A stretch of DNA of 64,000 nt, from contig NZ_JANQBC010000015.1 in the NCBI RefSeq assembly GCF_024721995.1, forward strand, positions 1-64,000, in the 5' to 3' direction. The translations under genes and the position numbers were made by a program. This document shows positions 49,905 to 57,608 of this stretch, piece after piece. The notes beneath the pieces were generated by a model, which did no database searches, had not been told where the DNA came from, and worked only from the letters and a program-made list of their open reading frames with translations. Every line of letters begins with the position of its first letter. Positions within the stretch are counted from its first letter, which is position 1. This stretch comes from Paenibacillus radicibacter. Lineage in GTDB: Bacteria; Bacillota; Bacilli; Paenibacillales; NBRC-103111.

Positions 49905-50955
49905 GAATCAGACGTATGCAGTGATCTTGAATAGGATGCTCGATCGGGTACCGAATGATGTAGATAAGCGAGAGGGCAGCATCATCTACGATGCGCTTGC
50001 ACCAGCTGCTGCCGAATTATCTCAGATGTATGCGGCAATGGATACGAACATTCATCTATCCTTTGCAGATACAGCAAGTGGAGAATATCTAGATCGCAGA
50101 GTGAATGACTATGGGATAAGTAGGAAAGCAGCTACAAAGGCAAAGCGAAAAGGGTTGTTCTATGGCAATAATGGAGTTCCAATTGATGTTCCACTTGGTA
50201 GCCGATTTTCAATCGAGAAATCAAATTTTGTTGTAGTTGATCGTCAAGCTTTGGGTCAGTTTACACTCGAGTGTGAGGTAGCAGGAGCGATAGGGAATAG
50301 CGTATTCGGTTCCATGCTACCAATCGATTATATGGACGGGCTCGTTAAAGTGGAACTAACAGACATCCTAAAGCCTGGTGATAACGAAGAGACGGATACA
50401 GCGCTTAGAGAACGTTATTACCTTCGAGTACGGTCGCCTTCTACTAGTGGCAATATAGCGGATTATATCAATTGGGCGTTAGAGGTGCCGGGTGTAGGTG
50501 GAGTCCGAGTCATTCCATTATGGGATGGTGGGGGAACTGTAAAAGTAGTGATCGTCGACAATGAGAAGAAGCCAGCAAGTGGTGAGCTTGTCCAGAAGGT
50601 GCAAACCAATATCGCCCCTAGTGATTCTAAAGGTGAAGGTAAAGCGCCGATAGGTGCACTCGTAAATGTTGTATCTGCAGCAGGTGTTGGTATCGATGTT
50701 ACGGCAGCTGTTACGCTATCAGGTTCCCTTACCTTAGAAGATGTTACAGCTAGATTCAGAGCTACCTTGGATGATTATTTAAAAGGTATCGCCTTTACTT
50801 CAGATGCGACAGTGAAATACGTGCGGGTGGGTGCCATGTTGCTAGACATTGATGGTGTACAGGACTATTCCGATCTACGAATCAATAACAGTACCAACAA
50901 CATCAGCGTGACACAAGAGCAAGTTGCACTTGCAGGGACGGTGACTCTGAGGTGA
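49897..50955 (+). CDS. xkdT: Baseplate J/gp47-family protein, XkdT type (module 1)
   Basis: 352 residues. MLDRVPNDVDKREGSIIYDALAPAAAEL and EYLDRRVNDYGISRKAATKAK are the N-terminal hallmarks, and RSPSTSGNIADYINWALEVPGVGGVRVIPLW the central one. Starts at GTG 49897 and overlaps the next gene by 4 bp (GTGA). Confidence 0.9.
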   Translation: MYENQTYAVILNRMLDRVPNDVDKREGSIIYDALAPAAAELSQMYAAMDTNIHLSFADTASGEYLDRRVNDYGISRKAATKAKRKGLFYGNNGVPIDVPLGSRFSIEKSNFVVVDRQALGQFTLECEVAGAIGNSVFGSMLPIDYMDGLVKVELTDILKPGDNEETDTALRERYYLRVRSPSTSGNIADYINWALEVPGVGGVRVIPLWDGGGTVKVVIVDNEKKPASGELVQKVQTNIAPSDSKGEGKAPIGALVNVVSAAGVGIDVTAAVTLSGSLTLEDVTARFRATLDDYLKGIAFTSDATVKYVRVGAMLLDIDGVQDYSDLRINNSTNNISVTQEQVALAGTVTLR

Positions 50956-51530
50956 GGGAGAATGTTCTAACTAGTCCTAAGGGGAAAGAGCTATTCGAGT
51001 ATTTACCAGCCTTCTATGAGCCGATATACGAGATTCGTACTTTGGTTCAGACAGAGGGATTAGAATTAGACACCATATCTAACCAGATTGAAAGCATCTT
51101 AGATCAGACTACTGTTGGCACGGCTACATGGTCACTTGAGCGATGGGAAAAAGAATTCGGGGTACGTACAGAAGCGGGAAAGCCTGTTGACCAACGGCGG
51201 AGTGTGGTTATTTCCAAGATACGCGGAACTGGAACGATTACGAGCAATTTAATCAAAGCAGTAGCAGAGTCATACGCAAACGGTGAGGTTGCTGTGACAG
51301 TAGACTACCCGACGTACACAGTTCAAGTAGAGTTTATTGGGAAATACGGTATTCCTCCGAATATTGAGGATCTAAAATCAGTGCTTCGCGGGATCGTGCC
51401 AGCTCATTTGGAGATTGAGTATAAGTTTAAGTTTGTTACATTCGGACAACTTGAGTTTGTTGGTAAGACCTTCGGAGAAATTGAGTCTTCTGGGCTTACA
51501 ATGGGGCAATTGGAAACAAATCTACCATAA
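50952..51530 (+). CDS. xkdU: XkdU-like (DUF2313) baseplate protein (module 1)
   Basis: 192 residues; LERWEKEFGVRTEAGKPVDQRRSVVISKIRGTGTIT and KYGIPPNIEDLKSVLRGIVPAHLEIEYKFKF fragments are typical. In related systems it connects the wedge to the tail fibres. Starts GTG 50952. The C-terminal FVGKTFGEIESSGLTMGQLE region is probably the docking site for fibre proteins; module 2's version ends differently. Confidence 0.88.
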   Translation: MRENVLTSPKGKELFEYLPAFYEPIYEIRTLVQTEGLELDTISNQIESILDQTTVGTATWSLERWEKEFGVRTEAGKPVDQRRSVVISKIRGTGTITSNLIKAVAESYANGEVAVTVDYPTYTVQVEFIGKYGIPPNIEDLKSVLRGIVPAHLEIEYKFKFVTFGQLEFVGKTFGEIESSGLTMGQLETNLP

Positions 51531-51542
51531 AGGGGTGAAAGG

Positions 51543-51893
51543 ATGATTACTAAACCAAGCGGTATACGAAGCGTACAAAGCAATGATAATGCTGCAATTG
51601 CAAACTTTAATCGTAATGATGACATATTGGATTTTTTACTGCGTCCATATCGAGAGAGAATTGATACAGGTTCTTATGATGCAGCCACGGACAAGTACAC
51701 GAAAGTTGATTTTTTACGCCAAGAAGATGGCGGGGTTGCGGTAAGCTGCGTTTTATCAAATAAGGATTCCAACGGCAACTATTTAACAGATACTTGGCAA
51801 TTGAATATGCCATCAGGAGTGAAGACACGTGTGTGGACGCTTGTATACGATGTGAATGGGAAAGTCGTGGATAAAACGTATGTGGACAAGTAA
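51543..51893 (+). CDS. Phage protein between baseplate and fibre genes (module 1)
   Basis: 116 residues, no recognised domain. The N-terminus (SGIRSVQSNDNAAIANFNRNDDILDFLLRPY) is hydrophilic; the second half (FLRQEDGGVAVSCVLSNKDSNG, TLVYDVNGKVVDKTYVD) has a beta-rich, repeat-like look. AAAGGATG precedes. Probably a fibre or fibre-attachment part. Confidence 0.7.
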   Translation: MITKPSGIRSVQSNDNAAIANFNRNDDILDFLLRPYRERIDTGSYDAATDKYTKVDFLRQEDGGVAVSCVLSNKDSNGNYLTDTWQLNMPSGVKTRVWTLVYDVNGKVVDKTYVDK

Positions 51894-51905
51894 GGGGGTA
51901 AATGG

Positions 51906-52826
51906 ATGCTTACAATTACAGAGGCATTAAGACTTCGGGGGATCGGTGCAGGCGGGGCATTAGCTTTAACCGATAAACAGGCATTAATTGATATCGTCAA
52001 TGCTGCTGAAGCCAATAATGATGCACTGAAAAATGATGTCGTTGCAAAGCTAAAGAATTTCAATCCAGCATTAAGCATTTCGAGTGCATCGACATGGACG
52101 GAAATTCGTGCGGCGATTGCATCTATGCAAAATCGTGGAGCGGTGACGATCACGCCGAGTACAGTAGATCAAGTAATTATGGCGGGCTATCATAATGGCG
52201 CTGGAAAGGTGTTAGGCGATCTTGACTTGATTGCTGCTAATATCAAGGCAGGGGTTAATATATTTGGGGTTAATGGTAAACCGGAAGTTGTAGATACAAC
52301 AACTGCTGTTGGAGCAGCAATAGGAGACGTATTAAGTGGGAAAGATGCGTTTGTGAATGGAGTTAAACGCGTTGGAACAATGACTAATAACGGAATAGTA
52401 AATCAAACAATTGCTACACAAAATGGACAGCTATCATTAAATGGGTATTATTCTACAGGAAGTATGATTACGGCTTCGTTTCCGAATCTAGTTGCTGGAA
52501 ATATAAAATCTGGGGTTAATATCGGAGGGGTTGTAGGTAATTTCAACCCTACTGCTCGAACATTTAGAAAAGTATGTTCCCCGACTGAATATAATCAAGT
52601 TTTTAATATAAATCCTGGTTTTAATATCGGGATTTTTGTTCTTAACTACGAATATTATTCAAACAATTACTATTACGGTGTTTATAACTTTGTTAAGGGT
52701 ACTTTTGAAATGCCTCTCGCTGGCAATCATTCGCCCCAGTATGCAAATATTACTTCATCATCTTTTGATTTGATAGTAAGCCCACCAGGTGGAACATATT
52801 ACGTTAATATTCTAGAAAGAATGTAA
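51906..52826 (+). CDS. Tail fibre protein with TGK...NG...GTM repeats, first
   Basis: 306 residues. It contains the fibre repeat seen in Gram-positive phage tails (GDVLSGKDAFVNGVKRVGTM at about residues 140-159) and related INGKPEVVD and SGVNIGGVVGN units. The C-terminus is Tyr- and Asn-rich (EYYSNNYYYGVYNF), as in receptor-binding tips. Together with the next gene it is a candidate host-range determinant. Confidence 0.75.
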   Translation: MLTITEALRLRGIGAGGALALTDKQALIDIVNAAEANNDALKNDVVAKLKNFNPALSISSASTWTEIRAAIASMQNRGAVTITPSTVDQVIMAGYHNGAGKVLGDLDLIAANIKAGVNIFGVNGKPEVVDTTTAVGAAIGDVLSGKDAFVNGVKRVGTMTNNGIVNQTIATQNGQLSLNGYYSTGSMITASFPNLVAGNIKSGVNIGGVVGNFNPTARTFRKVCSPTEYNQVFNINPGFNIGIFVLNYEYYSNNYYYGVYNFVKGTFEMPLAGNHSPQYANITSSSFDLIVSPPGGTYYVNILERM

Positions 52827-52860
52827 TAAGTCTAATAGGTAGAAAAGGAGGTAAACGCGA

Positions 52861-53697
52861 ATGCCACAAATGCCAAGCACCGCAAGTATCAAAGATATTA
52901 TTACATCTTTACAGGGACTAACGGGTGTTAATCAGTTACTGGAACTGTCTAATGTGCTAAAAGCTAAGGGTTACACATTAACAGGCAAAGAAACGATAGT
53001 TGATCTTATCACTATAATTAGTGGTTTGAATCTTGTTAATACAGCAACAACAGCAGGTGCAACAGCAACGCAAATATTAACGGGGAAAGAAGCATTTGCA
53101 AATGGCTCGAAAATAACTGGTACGATGCCTGATCGAGCTGGAGATACGGCAGCGTTGTCATCAACTGTTGTTGGTAATGTGTTGAAGCTACTTGCTTCAA
53201 ATGGCTATCGTGACGGTGTTGATGATTACGTGACACTGACGGATGCAGCGTTTATAGCGTCGAACATTCTTACAGGTAAAACCGTTCACGGATTGGCAGG
53301 GACGGCAACAGCAGACGGTACAGCGAGTGCCGCTGACATTCTTACGGGGAAGTCAGCTTATGTTAATGGGCAGAAGATTATTGGGAGTAGTGCGCCAGGA
53401 AAAAGAGTTGCAACGGGAACCATACCTAATTTCACAAGTGCAACTGAAATCAAACAAATAAGGGGATTGGATTTTTCACCAAGTTTAATGAAGTTATTTT
53501 TTAATTATAGTGGAGGATGGCGCGCTAATGTGACACTGTGGCTTCCAAAGGAGGCAATATTTAGAGCAATGTCAGGCGAGGGGATGTATGGATTTAACCC
53601 CGTATATGGTGGGTTTGATGTACAGTTAGGATCTGCATATAACACAGGCAACACTTACGTATATTTCACGAGTATAACTTATGAAGTTTGGGAGTGA
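52861..53697 (+). CDS. Tail fibre protein with TGK...NG...GTM repeats, second
   Basis: 278 residues with three copies of the repeat (ILTGKEAFANGSKITGTM, ILTGKTVHGLAGTA, ILTGKSAYVNGQKIIGSS). A distinct C-terminal domain (SGGWRANVTLWLPKEAIFRA...YTYFTSITYEV-like end) follows. GGAGGTAAACGCGA precedes the ATG. Probably carries the receptor-binding tip of tail 1. Its end overlaps the longest frame of the next gene. Confidence 0.75.
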   Translation: MPQMPSTASIKDIITSLQGLTGVNQLLELSNVLKAKGYTLTGKETIVDLITIISGLNLVNTATTAGATATQILTGKEAFANGSKITGTMPDRAGDTAALSSTVVGNVLKLLASNGYRDGVDDYVTLTDAAFIASNILTGKTVHGLAGTATADGTASAADILTGKSAYVNGQKIIGSSAPGKRVATGTIPNFTSATEIKQIRGLDFSPSLMKLFFNYSGGWRANVTLWLPKEAIFRAMSGEGMYGFNPVYGGFDVQLGSAYNTGNTYVYFTSITYEVWE

Positions 53698-53704
53698 AGA
53701 GGAT

Positions 53705-54073
53705 ATGAAAATCGGGCGTAGGATTTATTATGACTTGTCGAGCGGAAACGTGATTTTGGATACTGGTGAACGTAATGGAAGTGTTATTGAAACGACCATT
53801 GAACAAGATTTTCAAAACTATAAAGACTTGGCTGAACGATTACCGGAAACAGTTGGGTTTTTACAATTTAATCATGGTGATTTAGCATATGATTTTGCAA
53901 CCTGTAATGGCTTTCGAGTTGACCTAGAAAGTGGCGCCATTGTGTTCAGCTATCCCGATCTATCGAACCCTGAACAACCACCTATCTATCGCAAACCACT
54001 CAGCCAAGAAGTAGACGAGCTTAAACAGTCCATTGCAGAGTTAACGATTTTACTTGCTACACCACAACAATAA
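53705..54073 (+). CDS. Phage protein after the fibre genes (module 1)
   Basis: 122 residues from ATG 53705 (MKIGRRIYYDLSSGNVILDTGERNG), with GAGGAT upstream; ATG 53681 is in frame, overlapping the fibre gene. It ends in a helical ELKQSIAELTILLATPQQ. Homologues of this type sit downstream of fibre genes in many Firmicutes phages; the role is unknown. Confidence 0.7.
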   Translation: MKIGRRIYYDLSSGNVILDTGERNGSVIETTIEQDFQNYKDLAERLPETVGFLQFNHGDLAYDFATCNGFRVDLESGAIVFSYPDLSNPEQPPIYRKPLSQEVDELKQSIAELTILLATPQQ

Positions 54074-54092
54074 AAAGGGAGGGGGATGAAAT

Positions 54093-54233
54093 ATGACATT
54101 TACAAAAGACAGCGGACTAGTAAAGGTATGGGTAGGTTTGGTTATGGCCGGAACATACAAACTCCAACAGGTTCCGCAGCTCTCGAACCTAAAGCAAGTT
54201 GTTACAGAAGTAATTAACGGAACAGCAGCTTAA
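54093..54233 (+). CDS. Small phage protein at the end of module 1
   Basis: 46 residues (MTFTKDSGLVKVWVGLVMAG, ending NLKQVVTEVINGTAA). GGGAGGGGGATG precedes. Such short proteins end tail-fibre operons in Bacillales and Clostridia phages. Function unknown. A terminator follows directly. Confidence 0.7.
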   Translation: MTFTKDSGLVKVWVGLVMAGTYKLQQVPQLSNLKQVVTEVINGTAA

Positions 54234-54236
54234 TCA

Positions 54237-54266
54237 AGCGCCTGCACAACGCAGAGCGCTATTTTT
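54237..54266 (+). terminator. Terminator of tail module 1
   Basis: AGCGCCTGC (54237-54245) pairs with GCAGAGCGCT (54251-54260), followed by ATTTTT. Confidence 0.78.
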
Positions 54267-54320
54267 ATATCATTATGTTTTCTTCATTGATATATTTCAA
54301 TTTCAGGGTTGTCTGCTAAG

Positions 54321-54375
54321 TGGCCGCTCATTGACCGCAAGTTGGCAGTTCATTAGAAGTTAGTCGTGATATATT
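54321..54375 (+). promoter_or_regulatory. Activator-type promoter P3 of tail module 2
   Basis: TGGCC (54321), TGACC (54332) and TGGCA (54343), period 11 bp, then TGATATATT (TATATT 54370-54375), last repeat to TATATT 27 bp. Identical geometry to P1 and P2. Confidence 0.8.
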
Positions 54376-54381
54376 AGTAAT

Positions 54382-54462
54382 GTAGACAAATGAGGCAAGT
54401 CGAACGCAATTAAATAAGTTGCCTCAGAAGTCAGGGAGACGCCGCGTGCGTCTCTTTTTTTA
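54382..54462 (+). ncRNA. Short structured leader ending in a terminator, downstream of P3
   Basis: Two hairpins follow the predicted start: TGAGGCAA (54391-54398) / TTGCCTCA (54419-54426), then GAGACG (54436-54441) / CGTCTC (54449-54454) with TTTTTTT. Without antitermination P3 would yield an RNA of about 80 nt and not reach module 2. It may be a leader, a small RNA or a leftover from a deleted arpU copy. Confidence 0.55.
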
Positions 54463-54506
54463 TGGGTAAGTTTCTTCACGCAGTAGGCAAGAGGAGGGCT
54501 TCTTAA

Positions 54507-54656
54507 ATGAGAAGACGTAAGAAAAAACGGCGTATGGAACAAGAATTGCCCAAACAACCAGCACTTTGTCTACGCTGCGTATGGGGGCAATGGACAGGTG
54601 TGAAACAGTACTGCCCGAAGCAGATTTGCGTAAAGGCGGATACCGCAAACCTCTAA
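54507..54656 (+). CDS. Small basic four-cysteine protein (module 2)
   Basis: 49 residues, starting MRRRKKKRRMEQ, with Cys pairs at CLRC and C-x(4)-C near the end (CPKQIC). Looks like a small zinc-binding, nucleic-acid-binding protein. AAGAGGAGGG precedes the ATG. It is the first gene after the P3 terminator. Unknown role; module 1 has no counterpart. Confidence 0.6.
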   Translation: MRRRKKKRRMEQELPKQPALCLRCVWGQWTGVKQYCPKQICVKADTANL

Positions 54657-54712
54657 GCTGCATTTCTTCAGAATGCAGCTTACTTTGGCTTTTAGCAAAG
54701 GAGGTGAACACA

Positions 54713-54790
54713 ATGCACACTCAACAGATTCATGTAGGAAGGTGGAGAATCGAGCATGATGAAAGTACCCGATTTAAATCAGTACGCTGA
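54713..54790 (+). CDS. Very short reading frame with a perfect ribosome site (module 2)
   Basis: 25 residues (MHTQQIHVGRWRIEHDESTR, ending FKSVR), preceded by AAAGGAGGTGAACACA. It overlaps the next gene by 35 bp. It may be a leader peptide coupling translation to the gene at 54756 rather than a functional protein. Confidence 0.45.
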   Translation: MHTQQIHVGRWRIEHDESTRFKSVR

Positions 54791-54965
54791 ACTGTTAACA
54801 CAAGCAAGTAAGCGTAAGGACAGGCTCCAGAAGTTCGAACAAGAAGTGATGGACGCACAACAGCAGAACCCGAAAGTACCGCTTACTGAACAAGAGTTGT
54901 CTCAGTTTGGTGAGCGTTTTTTCAAACAAATTGCGAAGGAGGCTGGTCTGGATGTTACGGAGTAG
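54756..54965 (+). CDS. Small helical phage protein (module 2)
   Basis: 69 residues (MMKVPDLNQYAELLTQASKR...) predicted coiled-coil helical, acidic and Gln-rich, similar in character to the small protein at 42890 in module 1 (both lie just before or beside the tail terminator and sheath genes). Two adjacent ATGs; GGTGGAG upstream. Overlaps the next gene by 14 bp. Confidence 0.65.
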   Translation: MMKVPDLNQYAELLTQASKRKDRLQKFEQEVMDAQQQNPKVPLTEQELSQFGERFFKQIAKEAGLDVTE

Positions 54966-55383
54966 TCTGGATGCGATGAGCATGTTGTTAACGAATGCTT
55001 GTCCTGATGTTACACAGATTTATGTCTTTAACTTACCCGATCAGCCCGTGCAACCATCCTTCCTTATGCAGCTTTATAGCAGCACGAATGAAGATTTGTC
55101 TTACAAGAACTATTCGTCTCAGACGGTCTGGCAAATCACGTATTATTCCACACAAGATGCTAACAGCAAAGGATTGGATCTTGTGGATCGATTCGATCAG
55201 GTTCGAGTGAAGATCATGGCAGATCGATTAATTACAGGACCAGACGGGACACAGTTTCACATTCTCGGTGTAGAAACCGTACTTCGAGAAACTGATGTTG
55301 TATTACGCATTACATTACAAACGGAATACGAGCGCGCTTCCAAGCAATATGAAGATGTGAAGCATGTCTCGATTCACAAATAA
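54952..55383 (+). CDS. Tail terminator-like protein of module 2
   Basis: 143 residues from ATG 54952 (MLRSSLDAMSMLLTNACPDV), after AAGGAGG. Similar in length and place to the module 1 gene at 42478, immediately before the sheath. Segments VWQITYYSTQDANSKGLDLVDRF and FHILGVETVLRETDVVLRI suggest the compact alpha/beta fold of tail completion proteins. Longer frame upstream lacks a ribosome site. Confidence 0.65.
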   Translation: MLRSSLDAMSMLLTNACPDVTQIYVFNLPDQPVQPSFLMQLYSSTNEDLSYKNYSSQTVWQITYYSTQDANSKGLDLVDRFDQVRVKIMADRLITGPDGTQFHILGVETVLRETDVVLRITLQTEYERASKQYEDVKHVSIHK

Positions 55384-55395
55384 GGAGGATTTAAT

Positions 55396-56463
55396 ATGGG
55401 TTTACCTAATGTCAATATTGTATTCAAGCAAAGAGCAGCTGCGGCGGTGCAGCAAGGAGCAGTTGGAATTCTGGCTTTGGTTTTAAAAGATGCTTCGGTG
55501 ACAAGCGTCACAGAATACCATGTACGTGGGGTTGAAGATATCCCAGCAAATGTGAAAGCAGATAATAAACAATATATTACGATGGCGCTGCTTGGCGCTC
55601 CAAAAGAAATCAAGGTTGTTGTCATTCCGGAATCTGCATCCGATTATGCAGCAGCACTAGATTATCTGGAGACGATCAAGTTTAACGTGGTAGCCTTCCC
55701 AGGCGCTGAAACAGCAGCAGTTACCGTACTCACATTGTGGGCAAAAGGTATGTTCTCTTCAAAAGATCGCAAGATCATGGCGGTTCTACCGAACGCTGCG
55801 GCAGACCATCCTGCGGTTATTAATTTTGCAACGGATCAGATTGAAGTATCTGCTGCGAAGTATACAACTACTCAATTTACGGCACGAATTGCCGGCCTTA
55901 TTGCAGGCTTGCCGCTTACAGTTGCCCCTACATTCCAAGTGCTGACTGAAGTTACGAATGTACCGAAGTTAACGAAGGCAGAAGCGGATGCTGCGATTAA
56001 TGCAGGGAAGCTTATTTTGTACCATGACGGGGAAAAGGTGAAGATCGCGCGTGGTGTCACTTCCCTAGTCACTGCAACTGAGGAAACAGGTGAGGACTGG
56101 AAGAAGATTAAGGTTGCTCGCATTCTGAATAAGACATACCACGATATCAAGGAAACGATTGAAGACTTATACATCGGTAAAGTACAGAACAGCTACATCA
56201 ATAAGCTACTTCTAGTTTCAGCAATTAGTAACTATTACGAACAATTGGAGCAGGATGGCATTCTCGATCCAGGTAAGAACCGAGTTGAGATCGATATTCC
56301 TACACAGCGTCTTTATTTGAAAACAATCCTGGGTGCAGATGAAGTGGCACGAATGGATGAGCAGCAAATTAAGGAAGCAAACACGAAGGATCAAGTGTTC
56401 TTGACAGCAGTTGAGCGTCCACTTGATGCAATGGAAGATATTAAACTGACAATTAATTTATAG
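55396..56463 (+). CDS. Contractile tail sheath protein, diffocin-like type (module 2)
   Basis: 355 residues, about 80 shorter than the module 1 sheath and clearly of a different lineage. MGLPNVNIVFKQRAAAAV, VEDIPANVKADNKQYITMALLG and the C-terminal PLDAMEDIKLTI resemble, from memory, the 354-residue sheath of C. difficile R-type diffocin. ANTKDQVFLTA near the end is also typical. AAGGAGGATTTAAT precedes the ATG. The sheath role is confident; the diffocin affiliation should be tested by search. Confidence 0.85.
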   Translation: MGLPNVNIVFKQRAAAAVQQGAVGILALVLKDASVTSVTEYHVRGVEDIPANVKADNKQYITMALLGAPKEIKVVVIPESASDYAAALDYLETIKFNVVAFPGAETAAVTVLTLWAKGMFSSKDRKIMAVLPNAAADHPAVINFATDQIEVSAAKYTTTQFTARIAGLIAGLPLTVAPTFQVLTEVTNVPKLTKAEADAAINAGKLILYHDGEKVKIARGVTSLVTATEETGEDWKKIKVARILNKTYHDIKETIEDLYIGKVQNSYINKLLLVSAISNYYEQLEQDGILDPGKNRVEIDIPTQRLYLKTILGADEVARMDEQQIKEANTKDQVFLTAVERPLDAMEDIKLTINL

Positions 56464-56475
56464 GAGGCGGTATAG

Positions 56476-56904
56476 ATGGCTAATTTTAATGGTGAAAAAG
56501 TAATCTCAGGTACGTTTGGGGAAGTATGGTTGGATGGAGAATACGTTGCAGAAGCAATGTCTATGGAAGCGAAGCTTGAGATTGAAAAAGAAGATGTTCC
56601 ACTAACAGGCAAGTTTGCGACAGACAGCAAATTCATGGGTTACAAAGGCAGTGGCACACTCAAAATGCACAAGGCAAACTCTCGCATGATTAAGAAGCTT
56701 GGCGATATGATCAAAAAAGGCATTAATCCACGGTTTCAAATTATGTCGAGTCTAGCAGATCCGGCTGCTGCGGGTGCAGAGCGTATTCTAATCAAGGATG
56801 CGAGTTTCAATGACTTGACCCTTATTAACTGGGAATTGAAGAAAAAAGGCGAGATCGAAGCACCTTTCACATTCACAGATTGGGATACGCAAGACTTGAT
56901 CTAA
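56476..56904 (+). CDS. Tail tube protein (module 2)
   Basis: 142 residues. FNGEKVISGTFGEVWLDGEYVAEA and VPLTGKFATDSKFMGYKGSGTLKMHK are the XkdM-like tube pattern. It follows the sheath by 12 bp with AGGAGG. It is distinct in sequence from the module 1 tube. Confidence 0.9.
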   Translation: MANFNGEKVISGTFGEVWLDGEYVAEAMSMEAKLEIEKEDVPLTGKFATDSKFMGYKGSGTLKMHKANSRMIKKLGDMIKKGINPRFQIMSSLADPAAAGAERILIKDASFNDLTLINWELKKKGEIEAPFTFTDWDTQDLI

Positions 56905-56936
56905 TCGCATTCATAAATTTATCTTGTAAAAAAGCC

Positions 56937-56959
56937 AGCCCTGAGCCCATCTCAGGGCT
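56937..56959 (+). terminator. Intra-operon hairpin after the tube gene (module 2)
   Basis: AGCCCTGAG (56937-56945) and CTCAGGGCT (56951-56959), perfect 9 bp stem with a 5-base loop, followed only by ATTCTT, so termination would be partial. It could reduce transcription into chaperone and tape-measure genes or stabilise sheath/tube mRNA ends. Confidence 0.6.
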
Positions 56960-56988
56960 ATTCTTATACCCCGGGAGGAAGAAACATT

Positions 56989-57411
56989 ATGAAGAAAAAT
57001 ACACTAGATTTACTATTGGCAATTGATAAGAGCAAAGTACAGCGTCCATCCAAGAAAGTGGAGATGAAGAGACTCAGTAGTGCTGCGGGTGAACCAGTTA
57101 TTTTTACATGCCAAGCCCTAACGATGGAAGAAATGGCTGAGGTCCAGGAAATCTCAATGTCTGTGTCCAAGCGTGGTGAGCTTGAGGAGTTCAACAGTAA
57201 TGCGGCTCAGATTTTCACAGTGGTACGTGGTGTGGTGGAACCGTCGCTTAAAGATAAAAGTCTACTCGAAGCTTATAACGTTAACACACCGAAACAGTTG
57301 CTAGAAGATTCACGCTTGTTGCTGCCTGGTGAGATTACACAGTTATATAACGTGATTTCTGGATTGTCAGGTTATGGTGAGGATTCGGTACAAGAACTAA
57401 AAAACGAATAA
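56989..57411 (+). CDS. Tail assembly chaperone, unshifted product (module 2)
   Basis: 140 residues. VIFTCQALTMEEMAEVQEISM and RLLLPGEITQLYNVISGLSGYG fit the XkdN-like chaperone family. Ends two codons after the slippery site A AAA AAC (57399-57405). GGGAGGAAGAAACATT precedes the ATG. Confidence 0.88.
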   Translation: MKKNTLDLLLAIDKSKVQRPSKKVEMKRLSSAAGEPVIFTCQALTMEEMAEVQEISMSVSKRGELEEFNSNAAQIFTVVRGVVEPSLKDKSLLEAYNVNTPKQLLEDSRLLLPGEITQLYNVISGLSGYGEDSVQELKNE

Positions 57412-57596
57412 AGTCGGACGGATATGCCGAGATGCTCTATTACTACTGGAGCCGTAAAGGCATCCGTCCGAGTGAGATTCACAATATGCCTGCTGGCGAG
57501 CAGCATCTCTTGCGTGTTTTCTACGAAATGGAACTAGAGGAGCGAGAAAAGCTCGCTAAGGTTGGCAAGCCGATGTTTACCATGTCGGCTTTTTAG
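56989..57596 (+). CDS. Tail assembly chaperone, -1 frameshift fusion product (module 2)
   Basis: A -1 slip on A AAA AAC (57399-57405) continues for 63 codons (YAEMLYYYWSRKGIRPSEI, LLRVFYEMELEER) to TAG 57594-57596, 202 residues in all. Eight bases after the slippery site a strong stem begins: TCGGACGGAT (57414-57423) with ATCCGTCCGA (57462-57471), plus GCC/GGC. This is a textbook frameshift stimulator. The extension has the typical T-part sequence. Confidence 0.9.
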
Positions 57597-57608
57597 GGAG
57601 GTGAATGT

